Notes: generated from the letters alone by a model not told the origin. A stretch of DNA of 64,000 bases from CBDHDJ01 sp965261645 (GCA_965261645.1 CBDHDJ010000003.1:744001-808000); one strand, 5' to 3'. Counted from the first letter of the stretch, positions 28,505 to 38,485 are shown. Program-made: numbers and translations.

Positions 28505-30874
28505 ATGACCCGTCCCATGTCCCAGCCCTCCGATTTTTCACCCGGGCAGCCGCCGGACGGCGCAGCGCCTGCTCGCCCGCGCGCCGCCTCAGCCGCCGAG
28601 CCGTCCTATCTCGCGGTCCTCAACGAGGCGCAACGCGCCGCCGTCGAGGCCACCGAGGGACCGGTGCTCGTGCTGGCCGGGGCCGGGACCGGCAAGACGC
28701 GGGTGCTCACCACGCGGCTCGCCTATCTGCTGGCTAAGGGCCGCGCCGGGCCGGGTGAGGTCCTCGCGGTCACCTTCACCAACCGGGCGGCGCGCGAGAT
28801 GAAGGAGCGCATCTCGAGCCTCATCGGGCGCTCGGTCGAGGGGTTATGGATCGGCACCTTCCATTCCATGGCCGCCCGCATGCTCAGGCGCCATGCCGAG
28901 CTCGTCGGGCTCAAGAGCAACTTCACCATCCTTGACATCGACGACCAGGTCCGCCTGCTGAAACAGGTTCTCGAGGCGGCCAACATCGATGGCAAGCGCT
29001 GGCCGGCGCGTGCGCTGGTCGACATCATCGGGCGCTGGAAGGACCGCGGCCTCGCCCCCGACAAACTGCCGAGCGCCCACGTTAGCTCGTTTGCCGGCGG
29101 CAAGACGGCAGAGCTTTACGCCGCCTACCAGAAGCGCCTGGTAACGCTGAATGCCGCCGACTTTGGCGATCTCCTGCTCCATTGCCTGAACTTGTTCACG
29201 AGCCACGCCGACGTGCTCGCCGACTACCGGCGGCGTTTCAAATACGTCCTGGTCGACGAATACCAGGACTCCAACGTCGCCCAGTATCTCTGGCTCCGCC
29301 TGCTGGCGCAGGGGCGGCAGAATATCTGCTGCGTCGGCGACGACGATCAGTCGATCTACGGCTGGCGCGGCGCCGAGGTCGGCAACATCCTGCGCTTCGA
29401 GAAGGATTTTGCCGGCGCCCAGGTCATCCGGCTCGAACGCAACTACCGCTCGACGCCACATATTCTCGCCTGCGCCTCGGCACTGATCGCCCACAACGAG
29501 ACTCGCCTCGGCAAGACCTTGTGGACCGATGTCGCGGATGGCGAGAAGGTCAGCGTCCGGGGCGTCTGGGACAGCCAGGAGGAGGCCCGGCTGGTCACCG
29601 ATGAGATCGAGGCGCTGGAGCGCAACAAGCACGCCCTCAACGAGATCGCGATTCTGGTGCGGGCCGCCTTTCAAACCCGCGAGTTCGAGGAGCGCTTCAT
29701 CCAAACCGGGATCCCCTACCGCGTGATCGGCGGGGCGCGCTTTTACGAACGCCGCGAAATTCGCGACGCGCTCGCCTATTTGCGCGTGGTCGTGCAACCG
29801 GACGACGATCTCGCCTTCGAGCGCATCGTCAACGTGCCCAAACGGGGGATCGGCGATGCCACGTTGCAGGCCCTTCACCGTCTCGCCCGTACCCGCGCCG
29901 CGCCGCTCATCCGGGCCGCCCGCGAGTTGCTCGGCACCGACGAGCTTCGCCCGCAGGTGCGCCGCAGCATCGGCGACCTGCTCTCGGCCTTTGACCGCTG
30001 GCGGGCGCTGGCTGCCGACCTGCCGCACCCGGAGCTGGCGGAGATCGTGCTCGATGAATCCGGCTACACCGCCATGTGGCAGGCCGACCGCGCCGCCGAT
30101 GCGCCCGGCCGGCTCGAGAACCTCAAGGAATTCGTGCGGGCGCTCGAGGAGTTCGAGAACCTGGAGGGTTTCCTCGAGCATGTCTCCCTGGTCATGGAGA
30201 ACGAGGAGGCGGCAGGCGGCGATGTGGTCAATCTCATAACGCTTCACGGCGCCAAGGGCCTCGAGTTCGACACCATCTTCCTGCCCGGCTGGGAGGAGGG
30301 TTTGTTCCCCAACCAGCGTTCGCTTGATGAGGGCGGGGCTGGCGCGCTCGAGGAGGAGCGCCGGCTCGCCCATGTCGGCCTGACCCGCGCGCGCAAGCAG
30401 GTCCACATCACCTACGCCGCGTCGCGCCGGCTGTTCGGCGAAATGAGCCACGGCATCCTGCCCTCGCGCTTCATCGACGAGCTGCCCGAGGATCACATCG
30501 AGGTGCTCACGGCCATCGGGATCTACGAAAGCGGCACGACGGCAGGCTGGGACAAGGGCTGGGGCGCGGGCGCGGCCGAGTCCGGGGATGCCGCCGAGGT
30601 GGCGACCCCGCGAAGCTTTGCGCGCGAGCGGCCGCGTATCGGACGGCGCAAGAGCCGCTATCAGCGGGCCGCCGACGCCGGTGGCGTGTTGATCGAGGGG
30701 CGGGCCGAGGTCGTGCAACAGGGGCCCCGCACCGCCCTCGCACGGGGGCAGCGCATCTTCCACCAGAAATTCGGCTATGGCCGCGTTACCGCGGTCGAGG
30801 GCGATCGTCTCGAGATCGATTTCGACAAGGCCGGAGTCAAGAAGGTCATCGCCTCCTTCGTCGAGCCGGCGTAA
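28505..30874 (+). CDS. pcrA: UvrD/PcrA-type ATP-dependent DNA helicase
   Basis: SF1A 3'-5' DNA helicase for repair and replication restart. 789 residues. Walker A AGAGTGKT is at 58-65, the Walker B DEYQD near 250, motif III DDDQSIYGWRGA near 280, motif V HGAKGLEF, and motif VI VGLTRARK. A Ser/Ala-rich N-terminus precedes the helicase core. The C-terminus has the Tudor-like RNA-polymerase-binding domain typical of PcrA/UvrD (FGYGRVTAVEGDRLEIDF). The prmA remnant and pepP follow, which is the usual alphaproteobacterial order. Confidence 0.96.
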   Translation: MTRPMSQPSDFSPGQPPDGAAPARPRAASAAEPSYLAVLNEAQRAAVEATEGPVLVLAGAGTGKTRVLTTRLAYLLAKGRAGPGEVLAVTFTNRAAREMKERISSLIGRSVEGLWIGTFHSMAARMLRRHAELVGLKSNFTILDIDDQVRLLKQVLEAANIDGKRWPARALVDIIGRWKDRGLAPDKLPSAHVSSFAGGKTAELYAAYQKRLVTLNAADFGDLLLHCLNLFTSHADVLADYRRRFKYVLVDEYQDSNVAQYLWLRLLAQGRQNICCVGDDDQSIYGWRGAEVGNILRFEKDFAGAQVIRLERNYRSTPHILACASALIAHNETRLGKTLWTDVADGEKVSVRGVWDSQEEARLVTDEIEALERNKHALNEIAILVRAAFQTREFEERFIQTGIPYRVIGGARFYERREIRDALAYLRVVVQPDDDLAFERIVNVPKRGIGDATLQALHRLARTRAAPLIRAARELLGTDELRPQVRRSIGDLLSAFDRWRALAADLPHPELAEIVLDESGYTAMWQADRAADAPGRLENLKEFVRALEEFENLEGFLEHVSLVMENEEAAGGDVVNLITLHGAKGLEFDTIFLPGWEEGLFPNQRSLDEGGAGALEEERRLAHVGLTRARKQVHITYAASRRLFGEMSHGILPSRFIDELPEDHIEVLTAIGIYESGTTAGWDKGWGAGAAESGDAAEVATPRSFARERPRIGRRKSRYQRAADAGGVLIEGRAEVVQQGPRTALARGQRIFHQKFGYGRVTAVEGDRLEIDFDKAGVKKVIASFVEPA

Positions 30875-30905
30875 GAGCGAACCCACGGCCACCCGTTCGA
30901 CGGTG

Positions 30906-31190
30906 ATGGATTACCAACCTCCCCTGTGGCGCACCGCGATCGTGACTCCCGCCGGCGCCGTGCCGGTGTTCGAATCATCCTTGGCGCCGGGCATCGTCGG
31001 TGCGCTTGCGCCGACCGGCGTGATCGTTCTCTCCGGCCTGCTGGAGAGCGAAGAAGTCAGCGTGCGGGCGGCTTATCGCGCGCACGGCCTCGCGCTGGTG
31101 CGCCGCCTCGTGCGGGCCGGCTGGTCGACGCTCATCCTCGGCCGGTGCGGAAAGGGATTGTCTGTCCCTGGCCCGGCGCTAGATACTTAG
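30906..31190 (+). pseudogene. prmA: Remnant of ribosomal protein L11 methyltransferase
   Basis: A 94-codon open frame between pcrA and pepP, where intact prmA (about 290 codons) is usually found in alphaproteobacteria. The first 22 residues (PPLWRTAIVTPAGAVPVFES) look like the PrmA N-terminus, and they run directly into VIVLSGLLESEEVSVRAAYR and GWSTLILG, which look like its C-terminus. The central SAM-binding domain of about 200 residues, with its GxGxG loop, is missing. The simplest reading is an in-frame internal deletion. It cannot be an active methyltransferase. The tail after STLIL is also longer than usual. An intact prmA elsewhere cannot be excluded. Confidence 0.7.
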
Positions 31191-31194
31191 TGCC

Positions 31195-33258
31195 ATGACC
31201 AAAGCCGAACCCGTTCTCGACACCCGTGCAGAGCTCGCGCGCCTCCTCAAGTCCGGTGAGCACACTGCGTCGACGGAGGACATCGAGGACTTCATCGCCG
31301 GCCTGGCGGCGGCGCCCGGCCCCTGGCTGCCGGGGCAGGATGGATCCGCGGAATCGCTCTCCCTGGTGGCGCCCGAGCCCGATTCCGAGCTTGGCCGCGC
31401 GCTCGCCAGGCTAGTGAAGGAGCGCGCCGAGCGCTTCGAGCGTGAGCTCGCGGAGAACCGCTCCCACGAACGCGTCGCGGCGCTACGGGCTGAACTTGAA
31501 AAGCGTGACCTCGACGGCTTCATCGTGCCGCTGTCGGACGAGCACAACAACGAGTTTCTGCCCAAGCGCGCTCGCCGCCTCGCCTGGCTGACCGGCTTCA
31601 CCGGCTCCGCCGGCCTCGCCGTGGTGCTCGAGGATAGCGCCGCGATCTTCGTCGACGGCCGCTACACCCTGCAGGTCCGCGAAGAGGTCGACGAGGAGCT
31701 CTTCACGCCACATCATCTAGTCGACGAGCCGCCGACAGACTGGATCGTCGAGCATCTCGGGGAGGGCCAGCGCCTTGGCTATGATCCCTGGCTCCATGCC
31801 GAGGACGGGGTCAAGCGCCTGCGCGCCGCCTGCAAGGCCGCCTGCAAGAAAGCCGGCGCAACGCTGGTGGCGGTCGGCGATAACCCGCTCGATGCGGTGT
31901 GGCCGGACCAGCCGCCGCCGCCGATCGCGGCGGTGACTCCTCACGATATCGCCTTTAGCGGCGAGGCGAGTCACGACAAGCGGCTCCGCATGGCGGAAAC
32001 CCTCAAAAAGGATGGCGCAGACGCCTGCGTCATCACGGCGCCCGATTCGCTCGCCTGGCTGCTCAACATCCGGGGCCGCGACGTGCCGTGCACGCCGCTG
32101 CCGCTGGGGTTCGCCATCCTGCATGCGGACGCGAGCGTCGATCTTTTTCTCGATCCCCGGAAGGTCACCGCCGGGCTCGATGCCCATCTCGGTAACGCGG
32201 TCCGGCGTCATCCCCCCGAAGCCCTGGCCGGGGCGCTTGGCGATCTCGGTGAGGCCAAGCGCACGGTGCGCCTCGATCCCACCACGGCCGCCGCCTGGAT
32301 CTTCCAGCGGCTCGCGGACTCCGGCGCCACCATCCGGCGTAACAGCGACCCCTGTGCGCTGCCCAAGGCGTGCAAGAATGATGTCGAGCTCGACGGCATC
32401 CGGGCCGCCCATCTGCGCGACGGCGCGGCGCTCACCCGGTTTCTCGCCTGGCTGGCGGAGACCGCACCGGGCGGCGATCTCGATGAGCTTACCGCCGCCG
32501 CCAAGCTGGCCGCCTTCCGCGCGACGAACGAGCGCATCCAGACTTTGAGCTTCCAAACGATCGCCGGCTCAGGCCCCAATGGCGCCGTCGTCCACTACCG
32601 GGTGAGTGAGAAGACCAACCGGCGGCTCCAGGCCGGCGAGCTCTTCTTGCTCGATTCCGGCGCGCAATATCTCGACGGCACCACGGACGTGACCCGCACC
32701 GTCGCCATCGGCCGGCCGAGCGCGGAGATGCGCGATCGCTTCACCCGCGTGCTCAAGGGCCACATCGCGCTGGCCACCGCCCGTTTTCCCGAGGGAACGA
32801 CCGGTTCGCAACTCGATACCCTGGCCCGCGCGCCGCTGTGGCAAGCTGGGCTCGATTTCGACCATGGCACCGGTCACGGCGTCGGGCACTATCTCGGCGT
32901 CCACGAGGGCCCGCAGCGCATATCGAAGATCCCCAACGCCGTCCCGCTCAAACCCGGCATGATCGTGTCCAACGAGCCGGGCTACTACAAGGCGCGTGCC
33001 TACGGCATCCGCATCGAGAACCTGGTCGCGGTGATCGCGGTGGACCGCCCGGCCGGAGCGGAGCGCACGCTCTTGGGTTTCGAGACCCTGACCCGCGCGC
33101 CGCTCGATCGCCACCTCGTCGCGCCCGAACTCATGAGCGCAGACGAGATCGCCTGGCTCGATGCCTATCACGCCCGGGTACGGGCCGAGCTTTCACCGCT
33201 CGTCGATAGCGATACCGCGGCGTGGCTCGACGCCACGACCCAGCCGCTCCGCGGCTGA
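31195..33258 (+). CDS. pepP: Xaa-Pro aminopeptidase (aminopeptidase P family)
   Basis: Metal-dependent removal of an N-terminal residue that precedes proline. 687 residues: an N-terminal extension of about 95 residues with no recognised domain, two creatinase-like N-terminal domains (starting RVAALRAELEKRDLDGFIVP), and the C-terminal pita-bread peptidase M24 domain. Metal ligands are seen in LLDSGAQYLDGTTDVTRT, in GTGHGVGHYLGVHEGP (His) and in SNEPGYYKA and GIRIENL (Glu). It starts 4 bp after the prmA remnant. Confidence 0.93.
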   Translation: MTKAEPVLDTRAELARLLKSGEHTASTEDIEDFIAGLAAAPGPWLPGQDGSAESLSLVAPEPDSELGRALARLVKERAERFERELAENRSHERVAALRAELEKRDLDGFIVPLSDEHNNEFLPKRARRLAWLTGFTGSAGLAVVLEDSAAIFVDGRYTLQVREEVDEELFTPHHLVDEPPTDWIVEHLGEGQRLGYDPWLHAEDGVKRLRAACKAACKKAGATLVAVGDNPLDAVWPDQPPPPIAAVTPHDIAFSGEASHDKRLRMAETLKKDGADACVITAPDSLAWLLNIRGRDVPCTPLPLGFAILHADASVDLFLDPRKVTAGLDAHLGNAVRRHPPEALAGALGDLGEAKRTVRLDPTTAAAWIFQRLADSGATIRRNSDPCALPKACKNDVELDGIRAAHLRDGAALTRFLAWLAETAPGGDLDELTAAAKLAAFRATNERIQTLSFQTIAGSGPNGAVVHYRVSEKTNRRLQAGELFLLDSGAQYLDGTTDVTRTVAIGRPSAEMRDRFTRVLKGHIALATARFPEGTTGSQLDTLARAPLWQAGLDFDHGTGHGVGHYLGVHEGPQRISKIPNAVPLKPGMIVSNEPGYYKARAYGIRIENLVAVIAVDRPAGAERTLLGFETLTRAPLDRHLVAPELMSADEIAWLDAYHARVRAELSPLVDSDTAAWLDATTQPLRG

Positions 33259-33264
33259 AACCCG

Positions 33265-33735
33265 TTAGATCCAGCGCCGAACCGCCGCCTTGTAGCGGAG
33301 GTAGTCCTCGCCGAATTTCGCTTCGAGATAGCGTTCCTCCCGCGCGATGACGCCGGCGATGATGATACCGAGCGCCGGGATCAGCGCGAGCGCCACCCAG
33401 ACCGAATCGACCGTGAGCGCAATGCCGAGATAGAGAACCGCGGCGGCGAGATAGAGCGGATTACGGCTGAAGCGGAACGGGCCGGTGGTCAGGAGCGCCG
33501 TATCCGCCTTATAGGGATCGGGGCTCGTGCGCGCCCGGTGGAACGCGATAAACGTCAGGGCCGCGACGATCCCCGCCACCGGGATGAGCACAACCCCGAG
33601 GACGTATTGCACGATCTGGGGCAGGACCGCAAACGGCAAAAAATAATCGGCCACCAACCCGAGCAACAAGAATCCGAGATAGATCACCGGCGGCGGGGCG
33701 ATCACTCCGGGCCGGTCCTTGCCGTTCTCTGCCAT
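33265..33735 (-). CDS. Small membrane methyltransferase (ICMT/PEMT-like)
   Basis: 156 residues with about four hydrophobic segments, and the family C-terminal signature: GPFRFSRNPLYLAAAV, then REERYLEAKFGEDYLRYKAAVRRW. Proteins of this isoprenylcysteine/phospholipid N-methyltransferase-like family methylate lipids or small hydrophobic acceptors with SAM; the substrate here is unknown. It lies 10 bp downstream of the ligA stop and on the same strand, so it may be the last gene of the long minus-strand block. Confidence 0.85.
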   Translation of the reverse strand: MAENGKDRPGVIAPPPVIYLGFLLLGLVADYFLPFAVLPQIVQYVLGVVLIPVAGIVAALTFIAFHRARTSPDPYKADTALLTTGPFRFSRNPLYLAAAVLYLGIALTVDSVWVALALIPALGIIIAGVIAREERYLEAKFGEDYLRYKAAVRRWI

Positions 33736-33745
33736 CGCTCACGTC

Positions 33746-35857
33746 CTATCCGCTGATCATTTCCAGCCAATCGTCCTCGCTCAACACATCGACCCCGAGG
33801 TCGCGCGCCTTGGCGAGTTTCGATCCGGCGCCCGGGCCGGCGACAATATAGTCGGTCTTGGCGGAGATCGAGCCCGCCACCTTGGCGCCGAGGGCCTCGG
33901 CGCGGGCCTTCGCCTCGGCCCGGGTCATGCGTTCCAGGGTGCCGGTGAACACCACGGTCATGCCGGCGACGGGCGAAGTGGACGCCGCCTGCACGAAATC
34001 CTCGACCGTCAGCGCGCCGGCGAGATGATCGAGCACCTCGAGATTATGGGGCTCGGCGAAGAAATCAAGGATGGTCTCGGCGAGTTTGGGTCCGATGCCG
34101 TCGATGGCAAGGAGTTCCTGATTAGCCTCGCTGCCCGGCACTTGCGCGTTTTTCATGGCGCTGCGCAAGCCCTCTAGAGAGCCATAGGTCTTGGCCAGCA
34201 ACCGCGCGTTGGCCTGACCGACATGGCGGATGCCGAGGGCATAGACAAAGCGTTCCAGTGCTATGCGGCGGCGGTCATTGATCGCGGCGAACAGATTGCG
34301 CGCCGAGGTCTCGCCCCAGCCTTCCCACGCCGCCAGCGGCGGATCCAGCGTGTCGTCACGCACCTCCAGCGTGAAAATGTCGCCTGGCTCCTTGATCAGC
34401 GCCTTGGCGAAAAACGCCTGGATCTGCTTCTCGCCGAGCCCTTCGATGTCAAAGGCATCACGCGAGACGAAGTGCCTGAGCCGCTCGATCGCCTGCGCCG
34501 GGCAAATCAGGCCACCCGTGCAGCGGCGCACGGCCTCGTCCTCCTCGCGCACCGCGAGGCTGCCGCATTCCGGGCAACGATCGGGAAAGCGAAAACGCCT
34601 GCCCCCCTTGCGCCGCTTCTTCTTGATGACCTCGAGGACCTGGGGGATGACATCGCCGGCGCGCTGGATGACGACGGTGTCGCCGGCCCGGATGTCCTTG
34701 CGCTCAATCTCGTCCTCGTTGTGAAGCGTCGCGCGCGAGACGACGACGCCACCCACCGTCACCGGCTGCAATTGCGCCACCGGCGTCAGCGCGCCCGTGC
34801 GTCCCACCTGGATGACGATCTTCTCGAGCAGGGTTTGGGCTTTCTCGGCGGGAAACTTGTGCGCCACCGCCCAGCGCGGCGCGCGGCTCACCAGACCGAG
34901 CCGGTCCTGCCATTCGAGCCGATCGACCTTATAGACCACACCGTCGATATCGTAGGGGCGCGTTGCACGCGTCGCTTCGATCCATTTGTAGAGCGCGAGT
35001 ACGTCGTCGACACGCTTACACCGCTGGGCGTCCGGATTGACGGCGAAGCCCCAGTCCTCGAAGCGCTGCAGCACGTCCCAATACGCATTGCCTGGCAACG
35101 CACTCGCCTCGCCCCAGCCGTGGGCGAAGAAATGGAGCGGGCGCTCGGCGGTAATCGTGGCATCGAGCTGGCGGAGCGAACCGGCCGCGGCGTTGCGCGG
35201 ATTGGCGAACACCGGCCGTTCCGCCTTGGTCTGCGCCTCATTCAGCGCAAAGAAATCCTCACGCCGCATATAGACCTCGCCGCGGATTTCGATCACTTCG
35301 GGCACGCCCTTGCCGCCGAACGCCTCCGGGATATCCGCGACCCGTCGGAGGTTGGCCGTGACGTCCTCACCCACCGTGCCATCGCCGCGCGTCGCGCCCA
35401 CGACGAAGCGCCCGGCCTCGTAGCGCAGCGAGGCCGACAGGCCGTCGATCTTGGGCTCGGCGACGAGAACGACATCGCTCTTCTCGGGGATGCCGAGGAA
35501 TCGCCGTACCCTCTCGGCAAAATCGTGCACGTCCTCGTCATCGAAAGCATTGTCGAGCGACAGCATGGGCTTCGCGTGCGTGATCTTCGCGAAGCCGGTC
35601 GCGGGCCGCATGCCCACTCCGAGGGCGGGACTGTCGGGCCGGCGCAAATGAGGGAAGCGCGCCTCGATCTCGTCGTTGCGCCGGCGGAGCGCATCGTACT
35701 CCGCGTCGCTGACGATGGGTGCATCGTTCTGATAGTAGAGCCGATCGTGTTCGCCGATCTCGCGGGCCAGCCGTTCGAGCTCGCGCGCCGCCCCATCCTC
35801 ATCGAGGTCGGCCACCGCGACGGCGGAGGGCGCGCGCTTGCGTGGCGCTTCGTTCAT
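33746..35857 (-). CDS. ligA: NAD-dependent DNA ligase
   Basis: Seals DNA nicks in replication and repair with NAD as adenylate donor. 703 residues: adenylation domain with the KxDG lysine at Lys136 (EPKIDGLS), OB fold, a four-cysteine zinc finger (CPECG...C...LICPAQ), helix-hairpin-helix motifs (IRHVGQANARLLA, IDGIGPKLAETIL) and a C-terminal BRCT domain (VFTGTLERMTRAEAKARAEALG). Its start overlaps the recN stop by 4 bp. Confidence 0.97.
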   Translation of the reverse strand: MNEAPRKRAPSAVAVADLDEDGAARELERLAREIGEHDRLYYQNDAPIVSDAEYDALRRRNDEIEARFPHLRRPDSPALGVGMRPATGFAKITHAKPMLSLDNAFDDEDVHDFAERVRRFLGIPEKSDVVLVAEPKIDGLSASLRYEAGRFVVGATRGDGTVGEDVTANLRRVADIPEAFGGKGVPEVIEIRGEVYMRREDFFALNEAQTKAERPVFANPRNAAAGSLRQLDATITAERPLHFFAHGWGEASALPGNAYWDVLQRFEDWGFAVNPDAQRCKRVDDVLALYKWIEATRATRPYDIDGVVYKVDRLEWQDRLGLVSRAPRWAVAHKFPAEKAQTLLEKIVIQVGRTGALTPVAQLQPVTVGGVVVSRATLHNEDEIERKDIRAGDTVVIQRAGDVIPQVLEVIKKKRRKGGRRFRFPDRCPECGSLAVREEDEAVRRCTGGLICPAQAIERLRHFVSRDAFDIEGLGEKQIQAFFAKALIKEPGDIFTLEVRDDTLDPPLAAWEGWGETSARNLFAAINDRRRIALERFVYALGIRHVGQANARLLAKTYGSLEGLRSAMKNAQVPGSEANQELLAIDGIGPKLAETILDFFAEPHNLEVLDHLAGALTVEDFVQAASTSPVAGMTVVFTGTLERMTRAEAKARAEALGAKVAGSISAKTDYIVAGPGAGSKLAKARDLGVDVLSEDDWLEMISG

Positions 35858-37548
35858 GATCCGAGCGCCGGCTCGGCCACCTCGTTCGCCCCACGGATCA
35901 AGCTCATAGCCGCCTCGCGCGCTTCCTCGGTGACACGGGCGCCGGCCAGCATGCGGGCGATCTCCTCACGGCGCGCCTCCCCCTCCAGATGCTCGAGCCG
36001 GGCAATGGCGCCCTCCTCGGACGGCTGCTTGACGATACGCCAATGATGGGTGCCGCGTGCCGCGACCTGTGGCGAGTGGGTGATGACCAGCATCTGAGCG
36101 CCAGTGGCGAGCCTGAGCAGGCGTTCACCGACGGCATCGGCGGTGGCCCCGCCGAGGCCGAGGTCCACCTCGTCGAAAACGAGCGACGGAACGCTGCCGC
36201 GGCCCGCCAACACGACCCTGAGCGCGAGTAGAAAACGCGCAAGCTCCCCGCCCGAGGCGATGCGTGTCAGCGGACCGGGCGCAGCACCGGGTATCGTGGT
36301 CACCTGAAAGGTGACGCGATCGAGGCCGTGGCGTGCACCCTCCGCCTCTTCGTCGGTCGCGATAGCGGTCTGGAATATCGCCTTCTCCAGCTTGAGCGGC
36401 GCGAGTTCGGCCATGACCGCGCGGTCGAGTTTTTTCGCCGACTTCCTGCGCGCCGCGCTCACCGTCAGCGCCTCTGCCTTGTACGCCTCGCGCGCCCGGG
36501 CAGCCTCCTCGCGCAATGTCGCCAAGCGTATCGCGCCTCCTTGCAGGGCGGCCAACTTCTCGGCGAGCGAGTCCCGCAGTGCCGGCAGGTCGTCCACCTC
36601 CACCTTGTGCTTGCGCGCCGCTGCGCGGAGCGCGAACAACCGCTGTTCGATGTCTTCGAGCCGGATGGGCTGGCTCTCGATGGCATGGATCACGTCATTG
36701 ATCTCCGCTTCGACCTCGGCCGATTCGATCACGGCCCGCTCAAGCGCGGCCAGGGCCTTGTCGAGACGGCCTTGCGCGTAACCCTGCGCCCGTTGCAAAT
36801 GCCGGATCGCGGCGCGAAGCCGCTGATCGACGCCGCCCTCGCCGGTCACCTGCCGGGCGGCCTCCCGCACCGCTTCGCTGATCCGCTCGCCGTGCATCAA
36901 CAGCGTGCGCTCGCCGGCGAGGGCGTCTTCCGCGCCGCGCCGGGGCTCCAACACGTCGAGCTCTTCGAGCGCGTGGCGCACAAACGCCTCTTCCTCGCCG
37001 CGCCGGTCGCTTGCCGCTGCCGCGTCTTCAAGCCCGGCGGCGGTCTCGCGCATGTGGTCGTACCGTTTGTCAAGCGCGGCCAAGTCGTCACCGAGGCCCG
37101 CATAGGCGTCGAGCAGTTGGCGATGCCGGGTGGCCGATGACAGGCTCTGTTGCTCTCCTTGGCTCTGGATCTCGACCAGTGTTTCGCCGATCTGGCGCAA
37201 GAGGCCTGCGCTGACCGGCTCGTCGTTGACGAAGGCGCGACTCACGCCGTCGCGCGACAGCGTGCGGCGCAGCACCAGGGTCTCGTCTGCCGCAATGTCC
37301 TGTTCGCGGAGTAGCTGGGCCGCGGGATGGCCGTCCGCCACGACGAACTCCGCGCTCACGGAAGCGGTGTCAGCGCGGTGACGGACGAGCGCCTTGTCGG
37401 CCCGCGCGCCAAGCGCCAGCCCCAGCGCATCGAGCAGGATCGACTTGCCGGCGCCGGTCTCGCCGGTCATGACATTCAACCCCGCTTCGAGGTCGAGATG
37501 CAGGCGATCGATGAACACGATGTCGCGAATGGACAAACCGATCAGCAT
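35854..37548 (-). CDS. recN: DNA repair protein RecN
   Basis: SMC-like ATPase acting in double-strand break repair. 564 residues. Walker A GETGAGKS is at 29-36; a long coiled-coil region (about 150-350) with Ala/Arg/Glu-rich helices follows; the signature LTRIASGGELARFLLALR and Walker B SLVFDEVDLGLGG are near 430-480. It lies 12 bp after bamD, in the order bamD-recN-ligA that is common in alphaproteobacteria. Confidence 0.97.
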   Translation of the reverse strand: MLIGLSIRDIVFIDRLHLDLEAGLNVMTGETGAGKSILLDALGLALGARADKALVRHRADTASVSAEFVVADGHPAAQLLREQDIAADETLVLRRTLSRDGVSRAFVNDEPVSAGLLRQIGETLVEIQSQGEQQSLSSATRHRQLLDAYAGLGDDLAALDKRYDHMRETAAGLEDAAAASDRRGEEEAFVRHALEELDVLEPRRGAEDALAGERTLLMHGERISEAVREAARQVTGEGGVDQRLRAAIRHLQRAQGYAQGRLDKALAALERAVIESAEVEAEINDVIHAIESQPIRLEDIEQRLFALRAAARKHKVEVDDLPALRDSLAEKLAALQGGAIRLATLREEAARAREAYKAEALTVSAARRKSAKKLDRAVMAELAPLKLEKAIFQTAIATDEEAEGARHGLDRVTFQVTTIPGAAPGPLTRIASGGELARFLLALRVVLAGRGSVPSLVFDEVDLGLGGATADAVGERLLRLATGAQMLVITHSPQVAARGTHHWRIVKQPSEEGAIARLEHLEGEARREEIARMLAGARVTEEAREAAMSLIRGANEVAEPALGS

Positions 37549-37560
37549 GATCCGCCGGTT

Positions 37561-38367
37561 CTAGAAAATGAATTTCCAAGCCCGGGTGATCCACGAATCC
37601 TCGTCGGCCACGGGAGTGAGGTCATGGCCCATAAGGAGAGCGTAGGAATCCCGGTACCACTCGCTGGCCGGGTAGTTGTAGCCCAGCACCGCGGCCGCGG
37701 TTTGCGCCTCTTCGTGGACACCGAGCGCGAGATAAGCCTCGGTCAGCCGGTGCAGCGCTTCGGGCACGTGATTGGTGGTCGAGTAGTCTTCGATCACGTT
37801 GCGGAAACGATTGATCGAGGCGACATACTCGCCGCGCTTCAAGTAATAGCGGCCCACCTCCATCTCCTTGCCGGCCAGGTGATCGTGGGTGAGATCGATC
37901 TTGAGGCGGGCGTCGCGCGCGTACTCTGTGTCGGGAAAGCGGCGCACGAGCGATTCGAGCGTGGTGAGCGCCAACACCGTGACGTTTTGATCGCGGCCCA
38001 CATCGGATATTTGCTCGTAGTAGCTCAGGCCGATCAGATAATAGGCGTAGGGCGTATCGGCGTGCCCGGGATGAAGCTGGATAAACCGTTGCGCGGCCAG
38101 GATCGCATCGTCGTAGGCGTTGGCTTGATAGGCGGCAAAAGCCGACATCAGCTGCGCCCGGGTGGCCCATACGGAGTAGGGATGCTGGCGCTCCACCTCA
38201 TCGAAGTTGCGGACCGCCTCCTCATAATCACCCGCGAGCAGCTGGTTCATCGCGAGGTTGTAGAGCTCGCCGACCGGGCGCTCGACATAAGCGGGATCCG
38301 TCGCGCCGCACGCCGCCATGGCGATGGCAAGCAACAGCGTGCACAATCCGCGACGGACGAGACCCAT
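37561..38367 (-). CDS. bamD: Outer membrane assembly lipoprotein BamD
   Basis: TPR lipoprotein of the BAM complex that inserts beta-barrel proteins in the outer membrane. From ATG 38367 the protein has 268 residues. The lipoprotein signal is MGLVRRG plus the hydrophobic core LLLAIAMAAC with the lipidated Cys20. TPR-like repeats follow (LYNLAMNQLLAGDYEEAVRN, FQLHPGHADTPYAYYLIGLS type, FPDTEYARDARLKID). The frame is open further upstream to a GTG at 38415 and another ATG at 38397, but only the 38367 start gives a normal lipoprotein signal. Confidence 0.92.
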   Translation of the reverse strand: MGLVRRGLCTLLLAIAMAACGATDPAYVERPVGELYNLAMNQLLAGDYEEAVRNFDEVERQHPYSVWATRAQLMSAFAAYQANAYDDAILAAQRFIQLHPGHADTPYAYYLIGLSYYEQISDVGRDQNVTVLALTTLESLVRRFPDTEYARDARLKIDLTHDHLAGKEMEVGRYYLKRGEYVASINRFRNVIEDYSTTNHVPEALHRLTEAYLALGVHEEAQTAAAVLGYNYPASEWYRDSYALLMGHDLTPVADEDSWITRAWKFIF

Positions 38368-38455
38368 GGAGATCGGCGAACCTTGCAGATCGCTCATCAC
38401 GGTGTTCAACAACACAGAAGCCCAACCCGGTCAAGCGACCGACATCCTGGCGCCA

Positions 38456-38485
38456 CTATAACACGTCCGCGCGAACGCGCGGCAA
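38456..38485 (-). promoter_or_regulatory. Candidate bamD promoter
   Basis: On the minus strand TTGCCG (38485-38480) and TTATAG (38461-38456) are separated by 18 nt. A GC-only palindrome CCGCGCG-TT-CGCGCGG (38467-38482) fills most of the spacer and may end lpxC transcription or modulate this promoter. The elements are read by eye and are only moderately close to consensus. Confidence 0.35.

Noticed and set aside
28844..30892. Minus-strand frame of 682 codons over pcrA
   Set aside because: Antisense to a well-supported helicase; composition is that of a complementary strand of a GC-rich gene.
34223..36046. Plus-strand frame of 607 codons over ligA and recN
   Set aside because: It covers two conserved genes on the other strand and shows no domain of its own.
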